Assembly (NCBI RefSeq): GCF_001610835.1
Contig: NZ_CP011270.1
Span: forward strand, 3,428,001 to 3,492,000
Length of the DNA: 64,000 nucleotides
DNA from: Planctomyces sp. SH-PL14
GTDB taxonomy: Bacteria; Planctomycetota; Planctomycetia; Planctomycetales; Planctomycetaceae
Direction: 5' to 3'
Every line of letters starts with the position of its first letter. The stretch's first letter is position 1. A program made the position numbers and the translations under genes. Shown here in pieces: positions 17,788 through 26,707 of this stretch. The notes below the pieces were generated by a model that was given only the letters and a program-made list of their open reading frames with translations, ran no database searches and was not told the DNA's origin.

Positions 17788-18333
17788 ATGGCTGAAGTCG
17801 CATTTCACAAAGTCGCGGTCCTGCCGGGCGTCCTGGAGGCCAACGCCTTCTACCTTGTCGAGAACGGGGATTACGCCGAGACCTACGTCACGGACTCGAC
17901 GGGCGAGGCCCGCGCGGTCGGCAACACGGCGATGATCCAGGCGATCGCCCCCGTCGCGGACACGCTCCAGATCGTGGCCGACATCGCCGCCCGGGACGCC
18001 TTGACGCCGGCGAGCAACATCTTCGTTCTCGTCCAGGACGCCAGCGACGATCCGACCGTGGCGACCGGCGCCGCCCTCTATGTCTGGGACAACGTCGGGG
18101 CGGACTGGATCAAGGTGACGGAATACGAATCGCTCGACGTCGTCGTCGCCTGGTCCTCGATCACCGGCAAACCGAGCAGCTCTGTCGCGGATATCGACGA
18201 CGCGGTCACGAAGAAACACGCGCACGCCAACATGTCGACGCTCAACGGTCTGTCGGACTCCGGAGGCGTCCTGCAGTACGGCGGGAACCCGGTCGACGCA
18301 CGCAAAATCGACTGGGACACGCTGAACTGGTGA
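17788..18333 (+). CDS. Tail fibre protein with trimer-module N-terminus
   Basis: 181 residues. The N-terminal module (AVLPGVLEANAFYLVENG, then YVTDSTGEA) is a common phage fibre motif and is repeated at the start of the next gene (VVSSLPGTLVANTLYLVRIG, YVTNSSG), suggesting duplication. WSSITGKPS and KHAHANMSTLNGLSDSGG are typical fibre-stalk motifs. It ends with DWDTLNW. It starts 4 bp after the frameshifted fibre gene. Confidence 0.72.
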   Translation: MAEVAFHKVAVLPGVLEANAFYLVENGDYAETYVTDSTGEARAVGNTAMIQAIAPVADTLQIVADIAARDALTPASNIFVLVQDASDDPTVATGAALYVWDNVGADWIKVTEYESLDVVVAWSSITGKPSSSVADIDDAVTKKHAHANMSTLNGLSDSGGVLQYGGNPVDARKIDWDTLNW

Positions 18334-18340
18334 GGGTGCC

Positions 18341-19376
18341 GTGGCCGAGTTTCGCGCCTGCAAGGTCGTTTCGTCTCTGCCCGGGACGCTCGTCGCCAAC
18401 ACGCTCTATCTCGTGCGGATCGGGACCGGGTTCCGGCCCTACGTCACGAACAGCTCGGGGACGATCGTCGCGTACCCCCTGGACCCGATCGCCTGGTCGG
18501 AACTGACGGGCAAGCCGGCATTCGGGAATGCCTCTCTCGCGGGGGCGTCTCCGCTCCAGTGCGGACGGCTCACTCTCCAGAGCGGCGTCGCGGTGACGAC
18601 GGCGGACGTGACGGGCCAAAGCACCATCTACTTCACGCCCTCGCGGGAACGTCTTCAGCATCTATGACGGATCCGATTGGGTGCCGTATGTCTTCCCGGA
18701 GCTGAGCCGGTCGATTTCCGGGCTCACGTCCGGGAAGAATTACGACGTGTTCGGCTACGTCTCGGGGGGCTCTCCGGTCATTGACTTGGCCCCAGCCTGG
18801 ACGAGCGACACGGGCCGCTCCGCGGCGCTCTCGCTCCTCAACGGAGTCTATGTGAACACCTCATCCTTCACGCCGGTCATGGCCGGGGGGACCGTGGCGG
18901 CGAATCGCGGAACGCTGCTGGGGACGATCCGGACCACGGGGACGAACACGACGGAGGACAGCTACACGCGTCGTTTCGTCGCCAGCTTTCACCATCCGGT
19001 CGCGAAGCTCCTCTACCGAGCGGACGGGACGAGCCACACCTACACCTCCAACACGATCCGGGGGTGGAACAACGCCGGCACGCACACGGTGGAATGGGTT
19101 TCTCCCGTCCCGATGCACGGGGTCATCCTGAACTTTAGCGCCGGCATGTTCCCCAGCGCGGCCGGGTCGTTTACGGCGCGTGTCGGTCTGGCGAACGTGA
19201 CGACCGCACAATTTGCGTCGGTCGACTTTTACACCGGTGCGCCGGTGTCCGCGGGGGCCGCCCTCCCAACGGACCCGGGGAACGGCTATCGGGTCTACTA
19301 CGTCACGGAAGCGGCCACCGGGACGAACAACACGACGTTCTACAGCTACGTCGTTCACGGGCTGGTGATGGTATGA
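18341..19376 (+). pseudogene. Phage fibre/appendage gene split by a one-base frameshift
   Basis: The frame from ATG 18341 reads through the fibre N-terminal module, WSELTGKPAFGNAS and GQSTIYFTPS, then hits a stop at 18667. The plus-one frame from about 18646 gives GNVFSIYDGSDWVPYVFPE, SGLTSGKNYDVFGYV and about 200 further residues. In the widespread appendage family I recall, TIYxTPxxGNxxSxYDG and SGLTSGKNYDVF belong to one continuous domain, so one extra base (probably a C near 18645) splits it. The repaired protein would have 344 residues. The in-frame GTG at 18681 is inside the domain and not a plausible natural start. Confidence 0.75.
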
Positions 19377-19816
19377 GCGACTTCCCAACGACGGTGACGA
19401 TCACCGCAGAGAATCTCCAATTCACCGGCCGGGCGAACGATCTGTCCCGCCGGCTGGTCGAGGCCGGAGTCGAGTTCGTGGGGCTCTCGCGGGACCGGAT
19501 CGACTTCGCCGACGGCGTCTCCCAAGAGGCGCAGGACCTGGCGAACGGGATTCTTGCTGCCTGGGACTGGGACGCGCCGCCCGTGCCGGTCGAAGTCTCT
19601 CCGCTGCAGGCGGCCCTGGCCCTGCAGGCATTCGGACGCCTGGCGGACGTCGAGGCCGCGGTCGCCGCGGGCGGCCAGCTCGCCCAACTCGCCTGGCAAC
19701 GGGCCAGCGTCTTCCGCCGGGACTCCCAGCTCCTGGTCGAGATCGCAGCCGCCGTCCCGGGACTGGCGAACCAGCTCGACGACATCTTCATAGCGGCGGC
19801 GCAGATCGCGGTTTGA
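19373..19816 (+). CDS. Phage tail fibre-associated protein of unknown function
   Basis: 147 residues with an ATG that overlaps the stop of the preceding fibre gene. The N-terminal 60 residues are alpha/beta (TVTITAENLQFTGRANDL) and the rest is a long alpha-helical, alanine-rich region (SPLQAALALQAFGRLADVEAAV). Small helical proteins after fibre genes often help fibre assembly, but no family was recognised. Confidence 0.6.
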   Translation: MSDFPTTVTITAENLQFTGRANDLSRRLVEAGVEFVGLSRDRIDFADGVSQEAQDLANGILAAWDWDAPPVPVEVSPLQAALALQAFGRLADVEAAVAAGGQLAQLAWQRASVFRRDSQLLVEIAAAVPGLANQLDDIFIAAAQIAV

Positions 19817-19819
19817 GAT

Positions 19820-20002
19820 TCAGGCCCGGGCTCGCTTCAGCGCTCCGTTGAGGTCCGTCTGCAGCTGGACCAGCCGGCCGAGGTCATCGGCCGCGGTCGC
19901 TGCCAGAGCGATTGATTCCTCGGCCCTTTCACTAGAATCTGAAACAGCCGATTCGACTTTCGATCGGCCTCTGTCCACTCTCTGCACTTTCCATCTGCAC
20001 AT
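19820..20002 (-). CDS. Possible small helical protein
   Basis: A 60-residue frame on the minus strand whose last 35 residues (SSERAEESIALAATAADDLG onward) have an amphipathic helical pattern. It lies in the gap between 19816 and 20005 and would converge on the fibre operon. No clear ribosome site is visible, so it is listed only as a possibility. Confidence 0.25.
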   Translation of the reverse strand: MCRWKVQRVDRGRSKVESAVSDSSERAEESIALAATAADDLGRLVQLQTDLNGALKRARA

Positions 20003-20004
20003 CC

Positions 20005-20370
20005 ATGCAGGATCGCTCCGTCCGACCGCGACACCTCGTCATCGACAATCACGGTCGGCCCGGCATCGTCATCGCACGCCGTGCGGGTCAGCCGAGCCGC
20101 AAGTGGCTCGACGAACAGTTCGATGCGCGCATGCGGGATCCAGTCCATCACATCTGGTGGAACGTCATGCCGCTTGACGGCGGCCTCGTCGTGGTCCCCG
20201 AGGGCCTCCTGCAAGTCGAACGAGAAGCAACGCTTGCCGACACCCTTCAAGCCGTGGCCGGCGGGAACGAGTCAGCCGTCAAGACGCTGATCGACTTATT
20301 CCCGGAGCTGGCCGACTATGCCCGGTCGCTGGCTGCGGGCAACGCCCCACACATCAAGGCTGAGCGTTGA
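20005..20370 (+). CDS. Phage hypothetical protein
   Basis: 121 residues, not recognised. It has a beta-rich first half (RHLVIDNHGRPGIVIARRAG, HHIWWNVMPLDGGLVVVPEG) and a helical second half (TLADTLQAVAGGNESAVKTL). Codon use is like the phage core and the orientation is that of the structural operon. It could be an accessory tail or virion gene. Confidence 0.55.
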   Translation: MQDRSVRPRHLVIDNHGRPGIVIARRAGQPSRKWLDEQFDARMRDPVHHIWWNVMPLDGGLVVVPEGLLQVEREATLADTLQAVAGGNESAVKTLIDLFPELADYARSLAAGNAPHIKAER

Positions 20371-20994
20371 CGTCACGGAAAGATTCAAACGGGCTTTGTT
20401 CAGGTGCCGAGCATTCCGACGCTGCAGAAGTCTCGCATCGAAAGCTGCGCTGGCCGAACCAGTGACAGGTTTTTCACCCGTCAGATCTGGTCACAGTCAT
20501 CGGTCCGACTTGTGGTGTTTCCGTCGCTGCACGCAAGATGTTGGAAGCTGAACAAACGGTCTTGCATCGTCTCGCCTCAGCGGTATCGTTGGGACGTCGA
20601 TTGGATTGCGACAGCGATGGACGCTGCCACTGGCTCTGCTGATGTTCAGAGCCCCGCTTGGACGGATGCCATTCCCTTTCACCGGAGGACTCCTCCAGAG
20701 TCGTCATGCGCTGCGTTTCCGTGAAACTGTCGAAGCCGATCGCCGATGAGCCCATCACTCATTGGCGGACCAACCCGCGTCTCTGCCGAGGACTCGCATT
20801 CCTCTCGGCATTTGAGAACGCTCTCCGTTCCCGTCAGCTCCTTCCCGCTTCTTGATCGGGTCCCGCTGACCCAACCTGTGGCGCTCGCTCGCGCCGCCGC
20901 CGTTCCCTGCTGACTTCCGCCTGTGTCTCGCCGCGCGCACTTTGCCCGCGGTGCCACCCTTGGGCCTCCGTGCGCCCACGTCTGGAGATCCGTC
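20371..20994. other. 624-bp gap in prophage without a convincing gene
   Basis: Base composition is lower in GC than the phage genes and no frame shows steady third-position bias. The best candidate is a 34-codon frame at 20538-20642 (plus), Cys-containing and without family. The stretch may carry regulatory sequence or the remains of decayed genes. Confidence 0.4.
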
Positions 20995-21189
20995 ATGCCT
21001 CAGAAGATCGATTCCGCCGGTCAGCCTTACTTCGAAGGCGACAACATCCGCATCACGGCCCGGGATCTCGCCTGGATCCGGGAGACCACCTTCCCGCCGC
21101 CGGCCGTGCTTCCCAAGGAAGCGGAGATCCGCTCGCGCACGCTACCGGCCGCTCGCTACCACGTCATCCAGTTCGGAAAGCGAGCGTGA
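20995..21189 (+). CDS. Small phage hypothetical protein
   Basis: 64 residues from ATG 20995, with GGAG 7-10 bp upstream; a longer in-frame start at 20923 gives an unlikely leader. The composition (FEGDNIRITARDLAWIRETT, then a Pro-rich turn and basic end) is compatible with a small soluble protein, possibly with the N-terminal part of an HTH. No function assigned. Confidence 0.45.
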   Translation: MPQKIDSAGQPYFEGDNIRITARDLAWIRETTFPPPAVLPKEAEIRSRTLPAARYHVIQFGKRA

Positions 21190-21279
21190 GCCGTGCAGAT
21201 CTTAATGGCCATCATGCTGCTCGGCTTCAACCGCAGCGAACCACATCAGCCCGAAGTGCGCGTGTTGCTGCAGACGTCA

Positions 21280-21609
21280 TCACTCAACGAGCCGCCCAAG
21301 CTGCCGACGATGTTCCGCTTCGTTGTCCGCGATGCTGGGGACGGCGGAGCTTCGCTTCCGCCCCTCCGTCAACGATTGGTTCTCGGCAATCTGCTTCAGA
21401 TAGTCGACGCCGGCGGCAATCGTCATCAGGACGGACACGGAGAAGTAGAGCGCCCCTCCGCCAATCACGAGGGAGCCGACGAGGGTATAGATCGGCCCAC
21501 CTTCGTACGTCCCATAACCAACCATCATCCCGCCGATGACCTCAGCGAGAATTGTGAGCATGATCGCCGTGCTCACCTTGTCCTGATAGTGCTCTTCGGA
21601 CTCGTTCAT
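21280..21609 (-). CDS. Small two-helix membrane protein, holin-like
   Basis: 109 residues with two hydrophobic helices (about 13-35, AIMLTILAEVIGGMMVGYG; and about 42-65, LVGSLVIGGGALYFSVSVLM) and a charged C-terminal tail. Size and topology would suit a phage holin, but no endolysin is adjacent, so this is only one possibility. It lies 20 bp downstream of the ribbon-helix-helix gene on the same strand and probably shares its transcript. Confidence 0.5.
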   Translation of the reverse strand: MNESEEHYQDKVSTAIMLTILAEVIGGMMVGYGTYEGGPIYTLVGSLVIGGGALYFSVSVLMTIAAGVDYLKQIAENQSLTEGRKRSSAVPSIADNEAEHRRQLGRLVE

Positions 21610-21628
21610 GTTGGCCCCCGGGAAGACG

Positions 21629-21808
21629 TCATTTGGAAGGACGAGACTTCTGCGCCAGGAACGAATCGAGTGACCGGCGGATCCACTCGGCCAGATCCCG
21701 CTCGTCCTGCGCTGCGGCTTCGTTCCAGCTCGCGAGTTGTTCCGGGGTGCAACGCACGCCTACGAACTCGCTGTACGTCACCGGTCGTGATGCTCGTTTC
21801 TTCGCCAT
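21629..21808 (-). CDS. Ribbon-helix-helix-like DNA-binding protein
   Basis: 59 residues from the ATG at 21808 (a TTG at 21844 with AAGG upstream is an alternative that adds 12 residues). The pattern RPVTYSEFVGVRCTPEQLASWNEAAAQDERDLAEWIRRSLDSFL, split by a turn, has the strand-helix-helix layout of Arc/MetJ/CopG-type repressors. Three CGTTTA(A/T)C repeats lie immediately upstream (21835-21887) and are a plausible operator, so autoregulation is likely. It could control the small membrane gene downstream or the divergent integrase. Confidence 0.6.
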   Translation of the reverse strand: MAKKRASRPVTYSEFVGVRCTPEQLASWNEAAAQDERDLAEWIRRSLDSFLAQKSRPSK

Positions 21809-21834
21809 GTGCGGAGTTTTGCGCCGTTCAACCG

Positions 21835-21887
21835 CGTTTATCAACGAACCTTGACATGACGTTTAACAGGGATAATCTGCGTTTAAC
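21835..21887. promoter_or_regulatory. Iterated 8-bp operator candidate
   Basis: The octamer CGTTTAAC occurs at 21860-21867 and again 20 bp later at 21880-21887, with a near copy CGTTTATC at 21835-21842. The 20-bp period is close to two helical turns, as used by ribbon-helix-helix repressors. A TTGACA at 21851-21856 and GATAAT at 21871-21876 lie within the array on the plus strand, but their 14-bp spacing is short for a standard promoter. Confidence 0.45.
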
Positions 21888-22059
21888 GCGACCGGCGTGC
21901 AGAGCCGCTCACGTTCTCAACAGATTCACCGGGCTTCGGCCCATCTCCACGCCCCGGCGTATGGAAGTCTGCACCTTCCTGCGCCGGGGCGTTCCCGTTC
22001 ACAGGACATAGACTTCCGCGGCCTACCGCGGACGCGGTTCGCCCACGCGCAAAAATAAG

Positions 22060-22092
22060 GCCCGGCTGTGCTGCGAACACTGCCGGGCCGGG
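22060..22092. promoter_or_regulatory. GC-rich hairpin in integrase leader
   Basis: GCCCGGC (about 22062) and GCCGGGC (about 22082) form a 7-bp stem with a 14-base loop. Followed by a T-rich run on the minus strand (complement of AAAAATAAGG), it resembles a minus-strand terminator. It could stop antisense transcription across the integrase leader or mark part of the attachment/arm region. Confidence 0.4.
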
Positions 22093-22124
22093 GTTGGTCA
22101 AAATCCAGCGAAGGAATTGGACCC

Positions 22125-23045
22125 ATGAATGAGGGTAAGGATGAGGGTATGCGCCGTCAAGATGGACGGCCAAGGACGACTGCGGATTCACAGGTCCCCA
22201 ACGGGTCACGCCTCCCGCAGTCTGGTGTGTGGTTCGACGATGAGCTGGCAAAGGTGTTTCGGGTTGAGACGCAGTCCCTCCGCGAGTGGGTCTATCGAAA
22301 TGGGATTCCGCACATCCCCGCGTTCCGAGGAATTCTCGTCGATGTCGCAAAGGCCGGCGGACGGCCAGTGACTGGCGAGGAGTTCGATCGGCTGGTGAAT
22401 GAGGCGACGGCGTCTGATGCAAACAAAGCTGTTGCGGCATCCAGAGTCCGATTCTTGAGAGGGCTCTGGTGGAGTGGACTTCGCCTGAATGAGGCGGTGC
22501 GGTTGGACTGGGAAGATGACCTACACCTCTGCGTAGACATGTCGGGCGAGAAGCCGACGTTTCGGATTCGTAGCGAAGCCGACAAGGGGCGGAAGAACCG
22601 CCGCTTTCCCATGGCGCCCGAGTTCGCTGAGATGCTTTTGGCTGTCCCGCCGTCCGAAAGAGTAGGGCGGGTTCTGACCTTCCTGAGCCACGGCAAACGA
22701 CCGCTGGCGATGGATCGCATCACTCGAGCAATCTCTGGTTTCGGAACCGCCGCCGGCATCGTTGTCGGCCGCGACACCGAAGGGGAGCCGGTCTACGCAT
22801 CCGCGCATGATCTGCGCCGCTCGTTTGGAACGCGCTGGGCAAAGCGAGTGCTCCCGCCGGTCCTCAAACTACTCATGCGTCACTCCAGCATCGCGACCAC
22901 GATGACCTACTACGTGGACATCGACACCGACGAAGCAACGGCGGCGCTCTACGACGCAATCGCCAAGGAGGCGCGGCCTGGGGACAAAAGTGGGGACACA
23001 TCCCCTCGCCCCAAGAATCGGCGTGCACGCAAGTCGTTGCAGTGA
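22125..23045 (+). CDS. int: Tyrosine-family phage integrase
   Basis: 306 residues. It catalyses site-specific recombination between phage and host attachment sites. The ATG at 22125 is preferred because AAGGA lies 9 bp upstream; an in-frame ATG at 22068 overlaps a hairpin. The catalytic set is visible: Arg120 in SGLRLNEA, a Lys around residue 154, His228-x-x-Arg231 in HDLRRSF, His253 in MRHSSI, and the nucleophilic Tyr262 or 263 in TMTYY. Residues about 35-65 (DDELAKVFRVETQSLREWVY) look like a helix-turn-helix arm-binding domain. The stop lies 14 bp from a tRNA 3' end, the likely target. Confidence 0.92.
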   Translation: MNEGKDEGMRRQDGRPRTTADSQVPNGSRLPQSGVWFDDELAKVFRVETQSLREWVYRNGIPHIPAFRGILVDVAKAGGRPVTGEEFDRLVNEATASDANKAVAASRVRFLRGLWWSGLRLNEAVRLDWEDDLHLCVDMSGEKPTFRIRSEADKGRKNRRFPMAPEFAEMLLAVPPSERVGRVLTFLSHGKRPLAMDRITRAISGFGTAAGIVVGRDTEGEPVYASAHDLRRSFGTRWAKRVLPPVLKLLMRHSSIATTMTYYVDIDTDEATAALYDAIAKEARPGDKSGDTSPRPKNRRARKSLQ

Positions 23046-23059
23046 CAGAGAGTTTGAAA

Positions 23060-23132
<73 letters not shown>

Positions 23133-23238
23133 GTGCCGGAGCGGTAGGCGTCCGGGAGCGGGCGATCATATCGTGCCGGGGGAGGGAGCGACACTTGGGC
23201 GAAGCCGGTTCACTGGATGCTGACTCGAACCACGTCCC

Positions 23239-23563
23239 TGCCGGCACGACGTCGCTCGCTCAAACCCAACGTTCCACGGCAGTCTGGGGTCAAGGGGGTC
23301 TCACCCCCTTGCCGCCGGAGGCACTTCTATGAGGAACCGTGGTACGTAACAGGTGTCCCCTTTGTGGAGTCAGCTATGAGGACTCCCTCAATCCACACCG
23401 CTTGCTTTGGAAGCCCCGCGGGTTACGTGACGGGGCATACGACACGTGGTCCGCGCTTGGACACGTTCTCCTTCAGATATCTCTCGACGACCAGGCCTCC
23501 GGCGGGCAAAGGGGCGTTGCCCCTCTGCACTCCCCACCAGGGGGCCCCCTGGACCCTGGTTGG
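23239..23563 (+). repeat. Dispersed intergenic repeat, copy A
   Basis: First of six copies in the window. It begins with TGCCGGCACGAC, has a left hairpin (AAGGGGG-TCTCA-CCCCCTT) followed by GCCGCCGGAGGC, a central GTCC-GCGCTT-GGAC hairpin, and a right end containing GGCCTCCGGCGGGC, GGGGC-GTT-GCCCC and a CCAGGGG/CCCCTGG hairpin. Its right end is 11 bp from the stop codon of the convergent lipoprotein gene. Spurious short frames within it are not conserved between copies. Confidence 0.9.
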
Positions 23564-23573
23564 CCCAACAACC

Positions 23574-25418
23574 TCAACGTATCGAGAACTGCAACGTCTG
23601 ACTGGCCGTCTTGCCCGTCATCTCATCCTCGACCATCAGCTTCAACAGGTACGGCCCCGGCGTCAGCGTCGCCGGCAACTGAATCTTGTAACTGTTGTAG
23701 AAGTCGGTCCGGGGCGAACGGCTCAGGTCCTCCGTCGGCTCGAAAGAGAGGCGCTCGATGACCTGGTTCTGCTGCGACAGCCGCACAATCTCCACGGTCG
23801 ACTTGAGGACCGTGCGGAAGTGCCCGTCCGCCACCGGCTCGCTCCCGAAATTGCGAACCTCCGAATAGATCAGCACCGGAACGCCCGCTTCGAACTCGTC
23901 CCGCGGGAATCGCTCGAACGTCCCGAAACCGTCAATGCGATGACAGAAGGCGACGTTCTTGAGCTCCATACGGGCCGTCGCCTGCAGGTGCCGCGCGGCG
24001 GTCTGGAACTGCGCGGCGGTCAGGGCGGTCCGCTCCGCCGGATCGGGGACCCGCGCGCGATCGAAGTACGTATCGAGCCCCCACAGCACCGAGTTCCAGA
24101 ACTCCTGGTCGACCGGATCGATCCCCGGGATCGGTTTCTGGGCCTCGCTGGCCTGACCCGCGACCAGTTGCAGCAACCGCAGGTGAATGTGCCGCCGAAC
24201 GTAGTCACGCTGCTGGTCGGGGCTCCCATCCGGGACCTGTGCAAGCGCTTCCGCCTCGAACAGAGTGATGACCCGCCGCAACTCGTCCGTGGTGTAACTC
24301 GAATTCGGATCGCTGGAGATCCGTGCCGCCGCACCGTCGGGCAGCGTGCCCATCTCGCCCGCCGCTCCCGGTCCTCCTGCCGCAAGGCTCATCCGACCGG
24401 TCGCGGAAGTCTGAACGACTCGCTCGGACGCCGAAGGGAGGTTTCCGCCGTAGGGGGGCGGGGTCAGGATGCCGGACTCGGCAATCTGGCGGGAGGGAGG
24501 TTCCAGGGGCTCCGCGGGACGAGCCGCATCCACGGTCTTCTTCCGCCCGATGAACTTCGTCGGATCCCAGTCCGAGAGACGCGGGGGGAACATCGGATCC
24601 AGGCCGGGCAAGCGGTGCGTCGGGGACGCAGGCCGCGCCTCCTCGCGCTGGACCATCGCCGTTTCGTCGGCCGCCACGGGAGTGACACGGCGGTCGGCGG
24701 CCACAGGAGCGTCATGGACCGCGTGAGCCGAGGCGCCGGTCTCCGGCGCGCGGTCGCCGAACGGTGAATCGCGGTCGGGCTCGACGCCCGATGGCTCGGT
24801 TCGTTTTGAGGTCTCACGTGGATCGGCGGCGGCGAGATCGGATCGCCGAACGGGCGGCTCGTCCACTGCGTCTCGGCTCCACGGAACGGAGTCGCCGTTG
24901 TCGGGCGAAGTCGCTTCGGTATCGACGGCCGTTTCGGGACTGGAGGGGCCACGCCGCTCTTCAGCGCTCGCGAGACGGATCTCCGGGGCCGAGGAGGAAA
25001 CCGATCGCGAGGGCTCAGGCGCCTCGATTCCCGAGGAGGAATCGCCCGCCGCTGCCGGAGCGTTTCCCGACGACGCGGAGACCACCGGACGAGCAGGGGG
25101 CTCGTTCCGAGGAGCGGAGGGAGTGGGGGAGGCGGAAGAGCGCGAGGAGCCGGCCGGTCGGCTCTGCGTGAGTCCCTCCCGCTCCGACGGCGCGATCTTC
25201 GGCCGAGAGCGGCTGCGGGAAGCGGGCGCCGCCGGTTCGCGTTCCGCATCCTGAAGGGGCGGCTCGTCCGGGGACCGTGCAAGCTCTTCCCGATCGGGAG
25301 CGGCAAAGGTCGGCTTCGGTCGGAATCCCCCCCATCGCGCGCCGCTCCACGACGTGCAACCGGCCGTCAGGACGACCAGCAGCACGGCCAGGCAGCATCG
25401 ATGGAGATGCCGGCGCAT
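23574..25418 (-). CDS. Ser/Pro/Arg-rich lipoprotein with beta-sandwich C-terminus
   Basis: 614 residues. The N-terminus is a lipoprotein signal (basic start, hydrophobic core, lipobox LTAGC near residue 21), so it should be membrane-tethered. Residues about 25-330 are low-complexity, rich in Ser, Pro, Arg and Glu, and probably disordered. The C-terminal 230 residues are ordered: a helical part (DELRRVITLFEAEALAQVPD), then beta strands with FERFPRDEFEAGVPVLIYSE and PGPYLLKLMVEDEMTGKTAS. I recall similar C-terminal domains in planctomycete proteins of unknown role. No enzyme motif is visible. Confidence 0.75.
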   Translation of the reverse strand: MRRHLHRCCLAVLLVVLTAGCTSWSGARWGGFRPKPTFAAPDREELARSPDEPPLQDAEREPAAPASRSRSRPKIAPSEREGLTQSRPAGSSRSSASPTPSAPRNEPPARPVVSASSGNAPAAAGDSSSGIEAPEPSRSVSSSAPEIRLASAEERRGPSSPETAVDTEATSPDNGDSVPWSRDAVDEPPVRRSDLAAADPRETSKRTEPSGVEPDRDSPFGDRAPETGASAHAVHDAPVAADRRVTPVAADETAMVQREEARPASPTHRLPGLDPMFPPRLSDWDPTKFIGRKKTVDAARPAEPLEPPSRQIAESGILTPPPYGGNLPSASERVVQTSATGRMSLAAGGPGAAGEMGTLPDGAAARISSDPNSSYTTDELRRVITLFEAEALAQVPDGSPDQQRDYVRRHIHLRLLQLVAGQASEAQKPIPGIDPVDQEFWNSVLWGLDTYFDRARVPDPAERTALTAAQFQTAARHLQATARMELKNVAFCHRIDGFGTFERFPRDEFEAGVPVLIYSEVRNFGSEPVADGHFRTVLKSTVEIVRLSQQNQVIERLSFEPTEDLSRSPRTDFYNSYKIQLPATLTPGPYLLKLMVEDEMTGKTASQTLQFSIR

Positions 25419-25619
25419 GGAAAAACCTTGCTCGGAACGCAGTGGGGACAGGAGATCAGGAAGGGAACGGGGGGCGGGGCGGACGGGAAGTCCGAATTGG
25501 GCCGGAAGAGTAGCCCGGCTCCCCGATTCGCCACAAGACCGAGATCGGGCCGGCGATTCCGCGGCGCAGGGGGCCGCGGCCAGGGAAAAACCTCGGTCCC
25601 GGCCGACTCAGCAAAACGC
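25419..25619. other. Spacer between hemolysin III-like and lipoprotein genes
   Basis: 200 bp, very GC-rich. It would hold the lipoprotein promoter and the end of the upstream transcript. No gene or clear terminator was seen. Confidence 0.35.
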
Positions 25620-26297
25620 TCAGGCCGAAGGGGGCGTGACGTTGACGACGTACCAGAAGTGGAAGAGGAAGTGGCACGCGCTCCCCGTGATCGTGGCGAA
25701 GTGCCAGATCGCGTGGAAATAGATCTTCCGATGGTCGTTCAGCAGGAAATAGAGGCCGCCGGTGTAGGCAAAGGCCCCGACCAGGACGAGCAGGAGGCCG
25801 TGCCAGTGGGTCACCACGTAGAGGTGCGGCAAGGCCAGCAGCGGCGCCCATCCCAGGAGGACGAACAGCAGAACCCCCATGGTGCGGTCCGCGTTCCGGA
25901 TCCGCTGCACGACGCCATAGAGCGCGACGAGCCAAATGCCGACCAGGAGTGCCCAGCCGAACGGCGTTGCCATATGGACCAGGCCGAACGGCGTGAAGCT
26001 TCCCGCGGTCAGCAGGAAGATGCAGACCTGATCCAGCATGCGGTAGAACCGCCGCCGTTCCGGATGCTCAAAGCTGTGCGAGAGAGTCGATGCCAGGTAG
26101 AGGCCGACCAGCGAGGCGGCGTAGACCGTGGCTCCAACGATGTTCACCAGCCCGCCGCTCTCGAAGGCGCGAGGGATGAGAACCGAGGCGCCGACGCACG
26201 CCAGAACGCAGCCGAATCCGTGGGTCCACTGATTCAGCATTTCCGCGGTCAGAGGACGGACGTTCCCCTGCACCGGAATCGACGCCGCGTTCGCCAT
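25620..26297 (-). CDS. Hemolysin III / PAQR-family membrane protein
   Basis: 225 residues with seven hydrophobic segments. The PAQR signature is visible: STLSHSFEH in the second helix region, DQVCIFLLTAGSFTPF in the middle, and IWHFATITGSACHFLFHFW at the C-terminus, whose His residues with the first motif form the predicted metal site. Bacterial members are annotated as hemolysin III but their true role is unclear; membrane-lipid homeostasis is suspected. AGGAGG lies 8 bp before the ATG. Confidence 0.88.
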   Translation of the reverse strand: MANAASIPVQGNVRPLTAEMLNQWTHGFGCVLACVGASVLIPRAFESGGLVNIVGATVYAASLVGLYLASTLSHSFEHPERRRFYRMLDQVCIFLLTAGSFTPFGLVHMATPFGWALLVGIWLVALYGVVQRIRNADRTMGVLLFVLLGWAPLLALPHLYVVTHWHGLLLVLVGAFAYTGGLYFLLNDHRKIYFHAIWHFATITGSACHFLFHFWYVVNVTPPSA

Positions 26298-26550
26298 AAC
26301 CCGGCCTCCTTGCCGGCCTTCCTACTACCCCGATCACGGGGCCTGAGTACGAGCATTCTCGCTCGTGAAGAGATCGTCTTCGAAAGCGCCCATTCCTGAT
26401 AGGCGAGCCTGCGAAGGGGCGGGGAAAGCGAACTTTCGTCAGTCGCTTTTCACACGATCGGCGGAGTCTGCCGTCCTCCCGCGGTCCCAACCAGTGAACA
26501 AATGCTTTTCGGCCGTTTTTGTCGGCCGACGCGTCGTTCCTGGCGGCCCG

Positions 26551-26591
26551 AAAACGGAAAAGCCCCGTCGCATCGCTTCGGGGCTTTTTTT
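26551..26591 (-). terminator. Rho-independent terminator (bidirectional)
   Basis: AGCCCCG (26561-26567) and CGGGGCT (26579-26585) form a 7-bp GC stem with an 11-base loop. A T7 run follows on the plus strand and TTTTCCGTTTT follows on the minus strand. It sits downstream of the minus-strand gene 26708-27118, which it should terminate. Confidence 0.8.
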
Positions 26592-26707
26592 GGAAACGGG
26601 AGTCTGCGTTGACGAGGACGGCTCCTGCGACGGGCCAGGCCTCACGCCCCCGTTGCCGCCGCACCGCCCATCACCGCACCGCACCGGTTGCCGGTTCAGA
26701 ACCCGGA

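Noticed and set aside
18681-19376. Independent gene starting at GTG 18681
   Set aside because: The GTG falls inside a domain that continues from the upstream frame once one base is removed.
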